In this document: piece after piece, positions 10,529 through 18,679 of the stretch
Layout of the letters: each line of letters starts with the position of its first letter
Numbering within the stretch: position 1 is the stretch's first letter
Origin: Haloarchaeobius salinus
GTDB taxonomy: Archaea > Halobacteriota > Halobacteria > Halobacteriales > Natrialbaceae
NCBI RefSeq assembly: GCF_024464185.1
Contig: NZ_JANHAU010000002.1
Location: 434,001-498,000, forward strand
Reading direction: 5' to 3'
Length of the DNA stretch: 64,000 nucleotides
Position numbers and translations under genes: made by a program
The notes under the pieces: model-generated
Told to the model about the DNA's origin: nothing
Database searches by the model: none
The model's input: the letters and a program-made list of their open reading frames with translations, nothing else

Positions 10529-11482
10529 ATGCTCACAGACTCGCCCGGCATCCACCACGTGACCGCCATCGTCGGCGAGGCCCAGACGAACGTCGAGTTC
10601 CACGTCGGGGTGCTCGGCCTGCGGCTCGTCAAGCGGACGGTGAACTACGAGAACATGCTCGCCTACCACCTCTACTACGGCAACGGGACGGCCGAACCGG
10701 GCACCGTCCTCACCTGCTTCCCGTACCCGAACGACGTGCCTGCACGCCTCGGCAAGCCGCAGTGGGAGTCCGTCGGCTTCGCCGTCCCGCCGGACTCGCT
10801 GGCGTACTGGGCCGACCGCCTCGACGACCACGCCGTCGAGTTCTCGGGGCCGGTCGAGCGCTTCGACGAGCGCCTGCTCCACTTTTCGGACCCGGCCGAT
10901 ACCCGCATCGAACTCGTCGAGCGCGACAGCCCGGTCGCCCCGTGGAGCGACGGCTCCGTGCCCACCGAGCACGCCATCCGGGGGGTCCACGGCGTCACCG
11001 CGCTGTCGGCGAACCCGTACGCCACCGCCGGCATGCTCGACACGCTCGGCTTCGAGATGGTCGGGGAGGAACCGGATACCGGGTCCGAGGGCACCCGCGT
11101 CCGCTACCGCGCCGGCGGCGACCACGCCAGCGTCGTCGACGTGCTCGACCGCTCCGCCGACTACGGCCGCGAGGGCATCGGCACCATCCAGCACGTCGCG
11201 GTCCGCGTCGGGGGCGTCGACGAGCTGTACGAGTGGCACGAGCTGTTCCGCGAGCGCGACTTCGACGTCTCGCGGGTCCGCGACCGGAACTACTTCCACT
11301 CGCTGTACGTCCGCGAGCCCGGCGGCGTCCTGTTCGAACTGGCGACCGAGGAGCCCGGCCTGACGGTCGACGAGGACGTCGCGACGCTCGGCGAGTCGCT
11401 CGTCCTGCCGGACTGGTTCGAGGAGGACCGCGAGCTCATCGAGTCCCAGCTCCCCCCGCTTTCCGTACCGGGGCTGAACTGA
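10529..11482 (+). CDS. Ring-cleaving dioxygenase, VOC/glyoxalase family (MhqO-like)
   Basis: A 317-residue protein with two vicinal-oxygen-chelate halves. It opens with SPGIHHVTAIVGEAQTNVEFH, the repeat unit of MhqO-type dioxygenases; the second half includes IQHVAVRVGG and GGVLFELATEEPG, which supply the His and Glu metal ligands typical of this fold. Such enzymes are linked to hydroquinone or catechol-type ring opening, but some act on other substrates. The ATG at 10529 matches the family start. The esterase gene begins three bases after the stop, and the same dioxygenase/esterase pairing is known in Bacillus (mhqO, mhqD). Confidence 0.88.
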   Translation: MLTDSPGIHHVTAIVGEAQTNVEFHVGVLGLRLVKRTVNYENMLAYHLYYGNGTAEPGTVLTCFPYPNDVPARLGKPQWESVGFAVPPDSLAYWADRLDDHAVEFSGPVERFDERLLHFSDPADTRIELVERDSPVAPWSDGSVPTEHAIRGVHGVTALSANPYATAGMLDTLGFEMVGEEPDTGSEGTRVRYRAGGDHASVVDVLDRSADYGREGIGTIQHVAVRVGGVDELYEWHELFRERDFDVSRVRDRNYFHSLYVREPGGVLFELATEEPGLTVDEDVATLGESLVLPDWFEEDRELIESQLPPLSVPGLN

Positions 11483-11485
11483 GCC

Positions 11486-12172
11486 ATGGCGGACGAGGCG
11501 GAGGACACGGCTGCTGCCGGTGAGGAGGGACCGGACCCGCACGCCGACCAGCCCGTCGTCACCGCCGGCGCGCCCAGCATGGCGGCCGAGGTCGCGGTCG
11601 TGCTCGTCCACGGGCGGGGCGCGACCGCCGACGGCGTCGTCAACCTCGCCGGGTCGTTCTACCGCCACGGCGTCGCCTTCTTCGCGCCGCAGGCGTCGCG
11701 CAGCCGGTGGTTCCCGTACGACGGCCGGGGCGATGTCGACCGCAACGAGCCACACCTCTCCTCGGCGGTCGGGGCCGTCGAGCGCGTGCTGGTCGCGGTC
11801 GCGGACGCCGGTATCCCGCCCGAGAGGACGGTACTGTTCGGCTTCTCGCAGGGTGCGGCCGTCGTCACGGAGCTCCTGTGCCGGAAGCCGCGACGGCTCG
11901 GCGGCGTGGTCGTCCTCTCCGGCGGCTTCGCCGGACCGGACGACAGGCGGTTCGCCGACCCGGGCGGCTCGCTCGCCGGGACGCCGGTGTTCGTCGGGTC
12001 CGGCGACGCCGACGAGTCCGTCCCGGTCGAGCGCGTCCGGGCGACGGCCGACCGCCTCCGTGCGCTCGACGGCGACGTGACCGTCCGGGTGGAGCCGGGG
12101 CTGGAGCACGGTATCTCGGAGGCCGAGTTCGAGGTCGTCCGGGAACTGCTGGACGACCTGCTGGCGGACTGA
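11486..12172 (+). CDS. Alpha/beta hydrolase, phospholipase/carboxylesterase type (MhqD-like)
   Basis: A 228-residue serine hydrolase. Seen are VVLVHGRGATADGVV (oxyanion region), the nucleophile elbow GFSQGA around residue 121, the Asp in VGSGDADESVPVE and the final His in GLEHGISEAE, a complete triad in the order of the carboxylesterase/dienelactone-hydrolase group. The first 30 residues are a non-conserved acidic extension. It is co-transcribed with the VOC dioxygenase just upstream, so it may hydrolyse a ring-cleavage product or detoxify quinone-derived esters. Substrate unproven. Confidence 0.88.
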   Translation: MADEAEDTAAAGEEGPDPHADQPVVTAGAPSMAAEVAVVLVHGRGATADGVVNLAGSFYRHGVAFFAPQASRSRWFPYDGRGDVDRNEPHLSSAVGAVERVLVAVADAGIPPERTVLFGFSQGAAVVTELLCRKPRRLGGVVVLSGGFAGPDDRRFADPGGSLAGTPVFVGSGDADESVPVERVRATADRLRALDGDVTVRVEPGLEHGISEAEFEVVRELLDDLLAD

Positions 12173-12194
12173 GGCGGACCGCCGGCGACGCCGG

Positions 12195-12908
12195 TCAGAT
12201 GAAGTCGGAGACGCTCGGGCCGTCGTCCTCGCCGCCACCCTCCTCGCCGCCGCCCATGCTCTGGAAGACGATGGGGTCCCGGGTCTGGAGCCAGACGCGG
12301 CCGTCGCCGGAGAACTTCGAGACGTAGCCCTCGCCGCCGAGCATCGTGGACTTGATGCCGCCGTCCTTCTGTCGGTCGAGGTTCAGGCCGTCGGTCCAGG
12401 CGACGAGGTGGTCCTCGTCGACGATGGCCGGCTCGCCCGGCGAGACGTCGACCTCGTACACCGAGCCGTACGCCGAGAGGAACGCCATGCCCGTGCCGTC
12501 GAGCGCGAGCACCTTCAGCTGGCCCGAGGAGAACAGGTTCCCCGTCTCGTTCATCGCCGAGGACTTGTTCACGTCGGGCCCCCACGCGAGCGTCGAGCCC
12601 GACTGGGACTTGATGCGCCCGGTCTCGCCGAGGTCGAACGCGACGATGTCGCCGGGGTGGTCGGGCGCGAGCACGACGTTCGCGCCGGACTCACGCGCCG
12701 TGAACTCGTTCGTGATGAGATCCTTGCTGCTGCTGACCGCGCTCTTGACCATGCCACCGAGCCCGCCGTCACCGCCGACGTTGGCCTCGGTGTCCATCGT
12801 GTCGCTCCGGCTGACCATCGCGCCGGTCTTGGCCCTGATCGACTCCCCCTGCTCCATCGTGACCCGCAAGATCGCGTTGCTGGGTCGCTTCTGGATGTCG
12901 AACTCCAT
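12195..12908 (-). CDS. AIM24 family protein
   Basis: A 237-residue beta-rich protein of the AIM24/TIGR00266 family, whose biochemical function is unknown (the yeast member is mitochondrial). Conserved signs are the opening MEFDIQKRPSNAILRV, the Q-G-E-S-I-R-A-K-T-G-A-M-V strand, AWGPDVN, and GGEGYVSKFSGDGRVWLQTRDP near the C-terminus, followed by a glycine/acid tail. ATG 12908 is preferred over a GTG seven codons upstream because the family begins there and a TATA-like element is 29 bases away at 12934-12941. Confidence 0.9.
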   Translation of the reverse strand: MEFDIQKRPSNAILRVTMEQGESIRAKTGAMVSRSDTMDTEANVGGDGGLGGMVKSAVSSSKDLITNEFTARESGANVVLAPDHPGDIVAFDLGETGRIKSQSGSTLAWGPDVNKSSAMNETGNLFSSGQLKVLALDGTGMAFLSAYGSVYEVDVSPGEPAIVDEDHLVAWTDGLNLDRQKDGGIKSTMLGGEGYVSKFSGDGRVWLQTRDPIVFQSMGGGEEGGGEDDGPSVSDFI

Positions 12909-12933
12909 ACACCCGTAGTCGTGTGGCACTCCA

Positions 12934-12985
12934 CTAATATGTTTTCATACCGATGCCAATCGGTCTGGTTTTTAATACCGATACC
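12934..12985 (-). promoter_or_regulatory. TATA-like element and direct repeats before the AIM24 gene
   Basis: On the minus strand ATATTAG (12934-12940) is centred 29 bases from the start codon. Just upstream, ATACCGATGCC (12947-12957) and ATACCGATACC (12975-12985) are near-identical copies 28 bases apart, each next to a T-rich tract. They may be a regulator binding pair. Confidence 0.4.
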
Positions 12986-13003
12986 GGATTCGAGGAGCGA
13001 TGG

Positions 13004-14209
13004 TCACTCGACCTCGCCGAACGCGCCCGTCGCGGCGAGCTCGTCCAGCGTCTCCTCGTCGTAGCCGACCTCGCGGAGCACCTCGCGGGTGTGCTCGCCG
13101 AGCTTCGGCGGGAGGTGGTCGAAGCCGCTCTCCGACCGCCCGTAGTTCAGCGGGTGCTCGATGACCGGCACCGTGCGCTCGCCGTCGGAGAGCTCCGTCA
13201 TCACGCCCCGCGCCTCGGTCTGCTCGTTGTACAGCGCGTCCTCGGGCTCGTTCACGGGACCGGCGGGGATGCCCGCGTCCTCGACCAGCACGTCCATCCA
13301 CTCGTCGGTCGTCCGTTCGCCGAACGCCGGTGCGAGTTCGGCCTCCAGTTCGTCCATGTGCTCGACGCGGTCGGCGTTCGTCTCGAACCGCTCGTCGTCG
13401 GCCAGGTCCGGGCGGCCGATGGCGTCACAGAGCCCGCGCCAGAGCTTCTGGTTGAGGCAGGCGACGTTGAGGTGGCCGTCGGCCGTCTCGAACGTCTGGT
13501 ACGGCGCGAGCACGGGGTCCTTCGTGCCCATCCGGCGGGGCTGCTCGCCCGCGAACACCTTCCCGGCCTGCTTCGTGAGCCAGGGCAGCGTCGCGTCGAG
13601 CATCGCGAGGTCGATGTACTCGCCCTCGCCCGTCACCTCGCGCCGGTAGAGCGCGGTGACGATGCCGAAGGCGGCCCACATCGCCGTGATGAGGTCCGTC
13701 TGCGGGAGCCCCACTTTCACGGGCCGGCCGTCTGGTTCGCCGGTGACGCTCATGATGCCGCTCATCCCCTGCACGAGCAGGTCGTAGCCCGGCCGCTGGC
13801 TCCACGGTCCGGTCTGGCCGAACGCCGAGATGGCGCAGTACACCACGTCGTCGTTCACCTCGCGGATGGAGTCCTCGTCGACGTGGAGCTTCGTGGCGGT
13901 GCCGGGACGGTAGTTCTGGACGAACACGTCGGCCTCGGCGACGATGTCGTACAGCGCCGCGAGGCCCTCCTCGCTCTTGAGGTTCAGTTCGACGCTGCGC
14001 TTGTCGTAGTTGATGGTCCAGAAGTACGGCGACTCGCCGTCGATGAACGGTGGCCCCGAGTGGCGGTTGTCGTCTCCCACGCCGGGGCGTTCGACCTTGA
14101 TGACCTCTGCACCCTGGTTCGCGAGCATCAGCGACGCGAAGCCGCCCGTGACGAACGTCGTCAGGTCGACCACGGTGATGCCGTCGAGTATCTGGCCGTC
14201 CGGGTTCAT
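13004..14209 (-). CDS. CaiB/BaiF family CoA-transferase (class III)
   Basis: A 401-residue class III CoA-transferase, which moves CoA between two carboxylic acids in the cytoplasm. It starts with ILDGITVVDLTTFVTGGFASLMLANQGAEVIKVE, the family opening, and has YDLLVQGMSGIMSVTGE and EGEYIDLAMLDATLPWL, the latter holding the catalytic Asp. The acids used cannot be told from sequence; relatives use formate/oxalate, mesaconate, succinate or carnitine. It stands alone; a TATA-like TTTTTGC lies 28 bases upstream on the minus strand (about 14234-14240). Confidence 0.93.
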   Translation of the reverse strand: MNPDGQILDGITVVDLTTFVTGGFASLMLANQGAEVIKVERPGVGDDNRHSGPPFIDGESPYFWTINYDKRSVELNLKSEEGLAALYDIVAEADVFVQNYRPGTATKLHVDEDSIREVNDDVVYCAISAFGQTGPWSQRPGYDLLVQGMSGIMSVTGEPDGRPVKVGLPQTDLITAMWAAFGIVTALYRREVTGEGEYIDLAMLDATLPWLTKQAGKVFAGEQPRRMGTKDPVLAPYQTFETADGHLNVACLNQKLWRGLCDAIGRPDLADDERFETNADRVEHMDELEAELAPAFGERTTDEWMDVLVEDAGIPAGPVNEPEDALYNEQTEARGVMTELSDGERTVPVIEHPLNYGRSESGFDHLPPKLGEHTREVLREVGYDEETLDELAATGAFGEVE

Positions 14210-14328
14210 GCTACCAATGCGCGAGGGGAACGCGCAAAAAGGTTCGTTTCGGTCCCGTACTCGGTATATCCCTCACGAACGATTCGACGGCAGAGCTACA
14301 TGTTCTCGTACCATGTGCCACGCTAGCG

Positions 14329-14928
14329 ATGAACCAGCCACCAACGCACTGCCCGTACTGTGGCACCGCCGTCGCCCCCGTCGATTCGCCGGTGGCCAGC
14401 GATGCCGCGGAGACGGCGGCGGTCTACCGCTGCGAGTCGTGCGACGACTACGTGTTCTACAACCCGACGCCCGGCGGGAGCGTGGCGGTGATCGACGGCG
14501 ACGGCGTGCTGCTCGTCGAGGACTTCCGATCGCCCGGCGAGTGGAAGCTGCCCTCCGGCCGCATCGAACTCGGGGAGACGCCGCGCGAGGGCGTCGCCCG
14601 CGAACTCGCGGAGGAGACCGGGCTGTCAGTCGACCCGGCCGAACTCGTCTACTTCTTCGACGAGGCGGGCGAGCCCGCCGACGAGCAGTACATGGTCGGG
14701 ATCGACTACGCAATCCACCGGGGCGACACCACGGGCAACGTCGCGGCGGCCTCGGACGCCACCGACGCGCGCTTCTTCACGCCCGACGAACTGGCGGCCC
14801 CGGCGCACGAGCTGAAGTTCACGCACGTCCAGCGCTTCGGCGACAGTCTGGAGTGGCTGGTCGCGGAGGCGAAGAGTGCGCTGGCGGCGTGTCGACCGCC
14901 GTCGACGCCGCCCGGCCGCACGTACTGA
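14329..14928 (+). CDS. Nudix hydrolase with N-terminal zinc ribbon
   Basis: A 199-residue protein. Residues about 8-42 form a zinc ribbon (CPYCG and CESCDD). The Nudix box is complete, GRIELGETPREG then VARELAEETGL, at about residues 82-104, with all acidic metal ligands. Zinc-ribbon Nudix enzymes include NADH pyrophosphatases and ADP-sugar hydrolases, but the NudC-specific signature after the box is not apparent, so the substrate is open. It faces away from the CoA-transferase gene and converges on moeA. Confidence 0.9.
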   Translation: MNQPPTHCPYCGTAVAPVDSPVASDAAETAAVYRCESCDDYVFYNPTPGGSVAVIDGDGVLLVEDFRSPGEWKLPSGRIELGETPREGVARELAEETGLSVDPAELVYFFDEAGEPADEQYMVGIDYAIHRGDTTGNVAAASDATDARFFTPDELAAPAHELKFTHVQRFGDSLEWLVAEAKSALAACRPPSTPPGRTY

Positions 14929-14963
14929 TAGCCGTCTGTGCGGTCGCCACTACGCCAGCGCCG

Positions 14964-16205
14964 CTACTCCAGCGCCCCGTACGGCACCACGTCGACCGTC
15001 TCGTCGGCCGCGAACCCGTCCTGCGTGAGGACCACCCCATCGGCCCGTGTCGCCCGCGTGGACGAGGCCAGCACGCTCGGGTCGAACGTCCGATCGTAGA
15101 TGGCGAATCCGGAGTCGGGGTGCCCGAGCGGCGTCGCGTTCCGGGTCGTCGCCGTCTGTCCTTCGTCGAGTACGACGGGTACGGCGTACACCACTCCCTC
15201 GCCACCGATGGCGTCGGCCTCGGACACGTCGAGGTCGACGGTCGCCGCCGCCGGGAGCGTCGGGAGCGACGCCGAGCCGGTGAACAGCGGCCGCGCGACG
15301 AGGCAGGCGGCGGTGTGGGCGGCGACCGGTTTTCCAGGCAGTGCGACCGCCACGGCACCCTGTTCCGGAAGGCGAGCGACCGTCACGGGCTTGCCGGGTC
15401 GGAGCGCGACGCCGTGGACGACGAGCTCGCCGAGGTCGGCGAGGGCGTCGACGACGTGGTCGCCGTGGCCGACGCTCGTCCCGCCCGTCGAGACGACGAC
15501 GTCGTGGCGCTCGGCCGCGTCCGTCAGGAGCGTCCGTACCGCGTCGGGGTCGTCTGGTGCCGTGCCGGCGAACGTCGCCCCGTGGCCCCAGGAGCGCGCC
15601 AGTCCGAGCAGCATGTTCGAGTCGCGGTCGGGCTGGCTCCCCTCGTGGATCTCCGTGCCGGTGGCGACGACGCCGACGGAGCCGCGCTCGCGGACCGTGA
15701 CGGACTCGACGCCGAGGTCGTCCAGCAGCACGGCGTCCTTCGGCGAGAGCCGCTCGCCGGCTTCGAACACCTGCTCGCCCGCCTGGACGGTGCTCCCGCG
15801 CCCGTAGACGTGCGTGCCCGGCGCGAGGTCCGGTCCGGTGAGTTCACCGTCGGCGACGGTCGTGTCCTCGCGCTTGACGACGACGGTCGCCCGTTCGGGC
15901 AGCGGCGCGCCGGTGGCGATGCGGACGGCCTCGCCGGGGTCGAGTTCGGGCGGGTCGTCGTCGGGTGTCACCTCGCTACCGACGACGGTGAGCGGGTAGT
16001 CGTCGGCGGCGTCGAACGCGAAGCCGTCCATCGTCGCGTAGTCCTGCGGCGGCACGTCGGCGGGCGCGTCGACGGGTTCGGCGAGGGTCCGGCCCGCGAC
16101 GGCGTCGGGACTGACGGGCTCCGTCGCACGGGCGGCCAGCGCGTCTGCGCGCAGCGAGAGCACCTGCTCGGCGGCGCGGTCGCGAGTGGGGAGGTCGTCG
16201 GTCAT
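14964..16205 (-). CDS. moeA: Molybdopterin molybdenumtransferase MoeA
   Basis: A 413-residue MoeA, which inserts molybdate into adenylated molybdopterin to give molybdenum cofactor. Typical pieces are APADVPPQDYATMDGFAF near residue 55, ATGAPLPERATVVVKREDT, the MPT-binding STGGTSVGHGDHV near residue 245, and LPGKPVA. A TATA-like GTTAAC is 28 bases upstream of the ATG. The window also holds a molybdenum hydroxylase with its maturation proteins 15-20 kb away, a possible consumer of this cofactor. MoeA paralogues are frequent in archaea, and some handle tungsten instead. Confidence 0.94.
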   Translation of the reverse strand: MTDDLPTRDRAAEQVLSLRADALAARATEPVSPDAVAGRTLAEPVDAPADVPPQDYATMDGFAFDAADDYPLTVVGSEVTPDDDPPELDPGEAVRIATGAPLPERATVVVKREDTTVADGELTGPDLAPGTHVYGRGSTVQAGEQVFEAGERLSPKDAVLLDDLGVESVTVRERGSVGVVATGTEIHEGSQPDRDSNMLLGLARSWGHGATFAGTAPDDPDAVRTLLTDAAERHDVVVSTGGTSVGHGDHVVDALADLGELVVHGVALRPGKPVTVARLPEQGAVAVALPGKPVAAHTAACLVARPLFTGSASLPTLPAAATVDLDVSEADAIGGEGVVYAVPVVLDEGQTATTRNATPLGHPDSGFAIYDRTFDPSVLASSTRATRADGVVLTQDGFAADETVDVVPYGALE

Positions 16206-16258
16206 GCCGGTTGGTTCGCCGGCGTTCGTGTTAACGGTTGGCGCGACGGGCGTGCGGC

Positions 16259-16681
16259 TCAGCTCGTCCGCTCCCAGCCAGCAGAGCCCTCGACGTAGGG
16301 GTCGAGCGCACCTTTCAGCGCCTCCACGTCCTCGGGGTAGATGGTGAGGTCGTCGGTCTCACCCTCGGCGCTGACGCGGACGCGGTCGCGGCGGCCGTAG
16401 GTGATGTAGAGGCTGACGCCGCCGGCGACGCAGAAGCCGACCCCGGCGATGAGGTTCCGCGGGATGGAGAAGAGGCCGAAGCCGACGAGCGCGAGGCTCA
16501 TGATGACGAGGAACCAGTCCAGCGGTTCGACGTGGATGGTCTCGATCTGGTCGAACTCGACGTACACCGGGTTCTCGTTCCGGTGGACGACGGCGAGCCT
16601 GTCCGGCGTGACGCCGACCCAGCCGCCGTCGCGCAGCTGTCCCCTGTATTCGAGGTTCGCCTCTATCTCCGACGCTTGCAC
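16259..16681 (-). CDS. Membrane protein with PH-like domain
   Basis: A 140-residue protein starting with GTG. The N-terminal part (GGWVGVTPDRLAVVHRNENPVYVEFDQIETI) has the strand pattern of bacterial PH-like domains, followed by two membrane spans at about 57-73 and 79-95, then a basic/acidic cytosolic tail with the remaining strands. Such proteins are widespread in haloarchaea without assigned function. It lies 53 bases upstream of moeA on the same strand, but no functional tie is evident. Confidence 0.75.
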   Translation of the reverse strand: MQASEIEANLEYRGQLRDGGWVGVTPDRLAVVHRNENPVYVEFDQIETIHVEPLDWFLVIMSLALVGFGLFSIPRNLIAGVGFCVAGGVSLYITYGRRDRVRVSAEGETDDLTIYPEDVEALKGALDPYVEGSAGWERTS

Positions 16682-16785
16682 GTTCCCCTCTCGCGACCCC
16701 CAGGCCCGTGACTGTTGCGGTGGGGCGGGCTGTCGCTGGCGGGACGATGTCGAAAGAAGGGGTGTGGCTGTGCGAACGGTCGCGG

Positions 16786-18402
16786 TCAGTCGCCGCCGGG
16801 TGCGGGGCTCTCGTCGTCGCCGCCGCCCATGCGCTCCCAGAACGGCTTGAAGTCGTCCGCGTCCTCGGTGATGTCCTCCCAGGTCGTCAGCCCGCGCTCC
16901 TCGCGGGTGCCGGGGATGGTGTTGTCGAGGACGAACGCGACGATGCCACCGACGGCCATGCCGGTGCTGCCGATGACGAACGTCGTCGTCGCGATGATGC
17001 CGAGCGGCGAGACGCCGGCCACCTCGACGCCCTCGAGCAGGGTGAACGGGAACTCGCCCGCCAGCCCGGTCTGGAACGCGGTCGCGCCGCCGACGTTACC
17101 CATGTACGCCGGGATGGCGAGGCCGGCGAACAGCGCGATGCCGATGATGAACACGTTCCGGTTCTTGTCGAGGTCGACGAACTTCAGCTGCGAGAGGCCG
17201 ACCGCCGCGATCTGCCCGAACATCGCCAGGAACAGCCCCCCGACGATGGGGTTCGGGATGGTCGCGACCAGCTGGCCGAAGTAGCCGACGAAGCCGACGA
17301 AGAGCATCACGATGGCACCGATCTGGACGACGTACCGGGAGGCGACGCCGGTGATACCGATCGCGCCGACGTTCTCCGTGTACGAGGTCGAGCCGTTGCC
17401 GGTCCCCATGAGCCCGGCGAACGTGTTGCCGATACCCTCCATGCCGATGCCGTGGTTGACGCGGCGGGCGTTCGGTGCACCCTTGCCGGCCATGCGGGCG
17501 ACGGAGTGGTAGTCACCGAAGCTCTCGATGACCGACGCGAGCATCCCGGCGAACATGCCGATGATGAACGAGCCGGTGAACTGCGGCATCCCCCACTGCA
17601 GCGGGTAGATGGCGAGGATGGGCTCTGCGTTGGTCACCGTGTCGAAGTTGATGTAGCCGGACGTCCCGGCCGCGTAGACGCCGGTGACCGACAGCACGGC
17701 CGCGACGAGCCACGCCGCGACGAGCGCGAGCAGGACCGGGAACAGCCGGAACGCCCGGTTGTAGTTGTTGAGGTACTGCGAGAACAGGACGATGAGCAGC
17801 ACCGTCAGGCCCAGCAGCCACCAGTTCTGCGTGGCCGTGGTGATCTGCGGCGTGCTGAACAGCGCCAGCCCGATGAGCGCGATGACCGGGGCGATGACGA
17901 TGGGGCCCATGTGCCGCTTGAGCCAGCCCATGACGCCGAGGTAGCCGATGAATATCTCGGCGATACCGGCCACGATGACCGCGCCCTGTAGCTCCAGTAT
18001 CATCGTCTCCCACCCGCCGCCGCTGCTGGCGATGACGCCGATGATGGCGAGTGCGGGTGCGAGCATCGAGAACGTCCCGCCCTGTACGAGTGGGTAGCGG
18101 TTTCCGAGTGTGGTCTGTGCCAGGGTTGCGATGCCGGAGACCACGAAGAACGTCCCGATGAGTTTCGCGGTCACGTCGGCCGGCATTCCCATCGCACCCG
18201 CGAGTACGAGCGGGATGGCGATGGTCGCGCCGACCATGGTGAGGTAGTGTTGGAACCCGAGGAAGATCGACTCCAGCAAGGGTGGTTTGTCTTCGATACC
18301 GTATTCTACGAAATCGGACTGTTCCGCCCCGCCCGCGGCGGCTCGCGCCTCCTCGGGAATCGGCGGCTCGTCCATATCGTCAGTGTTGTCTTCGTTACTC
18401 AT
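16786..18402 (-). CDS. NCS2 family nucleobase permease (first copy)
   Basis: A 538-residue nucleobase:cation symporter-2 protein of the uracil/xanthine permease group, with about 14 predicted spans. It shows the N-terminal motif YGIEDKPPLLESIFLGFQHY and the substrate-region pattern TYTE-like GTGNGSTSYTENVGAIGITGVASR. It should import uracil, xanthine or a similar base with H+ or Na+. A second member lies at 27301. The gene is preceded by an AT-rich promoter and an inverted repeat (18414-18445), suggesting repression by a dedicated regulator. Confidence 0.92.
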   Translation of the reverse strand: MSNEDNTDDMDEPPIPEEARAAAGGAEQSDFVEYGIEDKPPLLESIFLGFQHYLTMVGATIAIPLVLAGAMGMPADVTAKLIGTFFVVSGIATLAQTTLGNRYPLVQGGTFSMLAPALAIIGVIASSGGGWETMILELQGAVIVAGIAEIFIGYLGVMGWLKRHMGPIVIAPVIALIGLALFSTPQITTATQNWWLLGLTVLLIVLFSQYLNNYNRAFRLFPVLLALVAAWLVAAVLSVTGVYAAGTSGYINFDTVTNAEPILAIYPLQWGMPQFTGSFIIGMFAGMLASVIESFGDYHSVARMAGKGAPNARRVNHGIGMEGIGNTFAGLMGTGNGSTSYTENVGAIGITGVASRYVVQIGAIVMLFVGFVGYFGQLVATIPNPIVGGLFLAMFGQIAAVGLSQLKFVDLDKNRNVFIIGIALFAGLAIPAYMGNVGGATAFQTGLAGEFPFTLLEGVEVAGVSPLGIIATTTFVIGSTGMAVGGIVAFVLDNTIPGTREERGLTTWEDITEDADDFKPFWERMGGGDDESPAPGGD

Positions 18403-18413
18403 ACGTGCCTCCG

Positions 18414-18445
18414 ATAGTGTGTCACGTGTCCACCTGCCACACTAT
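18414..18445 (-). promoter_or_regulatory. 8-bp inverted repeat in front of the NCS2 permease
   Basis: ATAGTGTG (18414-18421) and CACACTAT (18438-18445) are a perfect inverted repeat with a 16-base spacer. On the minus strand it falls just downstream of the AT-rich box at 18465-18478, at or next to the expected transcription start, and 12 bases before ATG 18402. It fits a repressor operator or a leader hairpin. Chance 8-bp repeats of this spacing are expected several times in a window this size. Confidence 0.4.
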
Positions 18446-18464
18446 ACCCCTTCAATCAAAAACA

Positions 18465-18478
18465 TCATAATTAAAACT
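18465..18478 (-). promoter_or_regulatory. AT-rich promoter box of the NCS2 permease
   Basis: Minus-strand TTTTAATTATGATG is an AT-rich island in G+C-rich DNA, about 65-75 bases before ATG 18402. It is the best TATA candidate and implies a leader of roughly 40 bases. Confidence 0.5.
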
Positions 18479-18679
18479 GTCGTCGTTTCGTCGGTGGAAT
18501 CGGCCGTTCGGTGGGGGTGACAGGCAGTATCGGTGGGTTAGTCCGGCCTCCCGGGCCCGTCCAGACCGAACTAGTTGCGTCCCGCGGGCAGGTACGGTCG
18601 GCCCTCGCGGCCCCGATGTCCGGCCGGCAGGAACGATATGGGGGCAAGCTATTTGCAGTCCGTGGCGGTGTGTGGGTGT

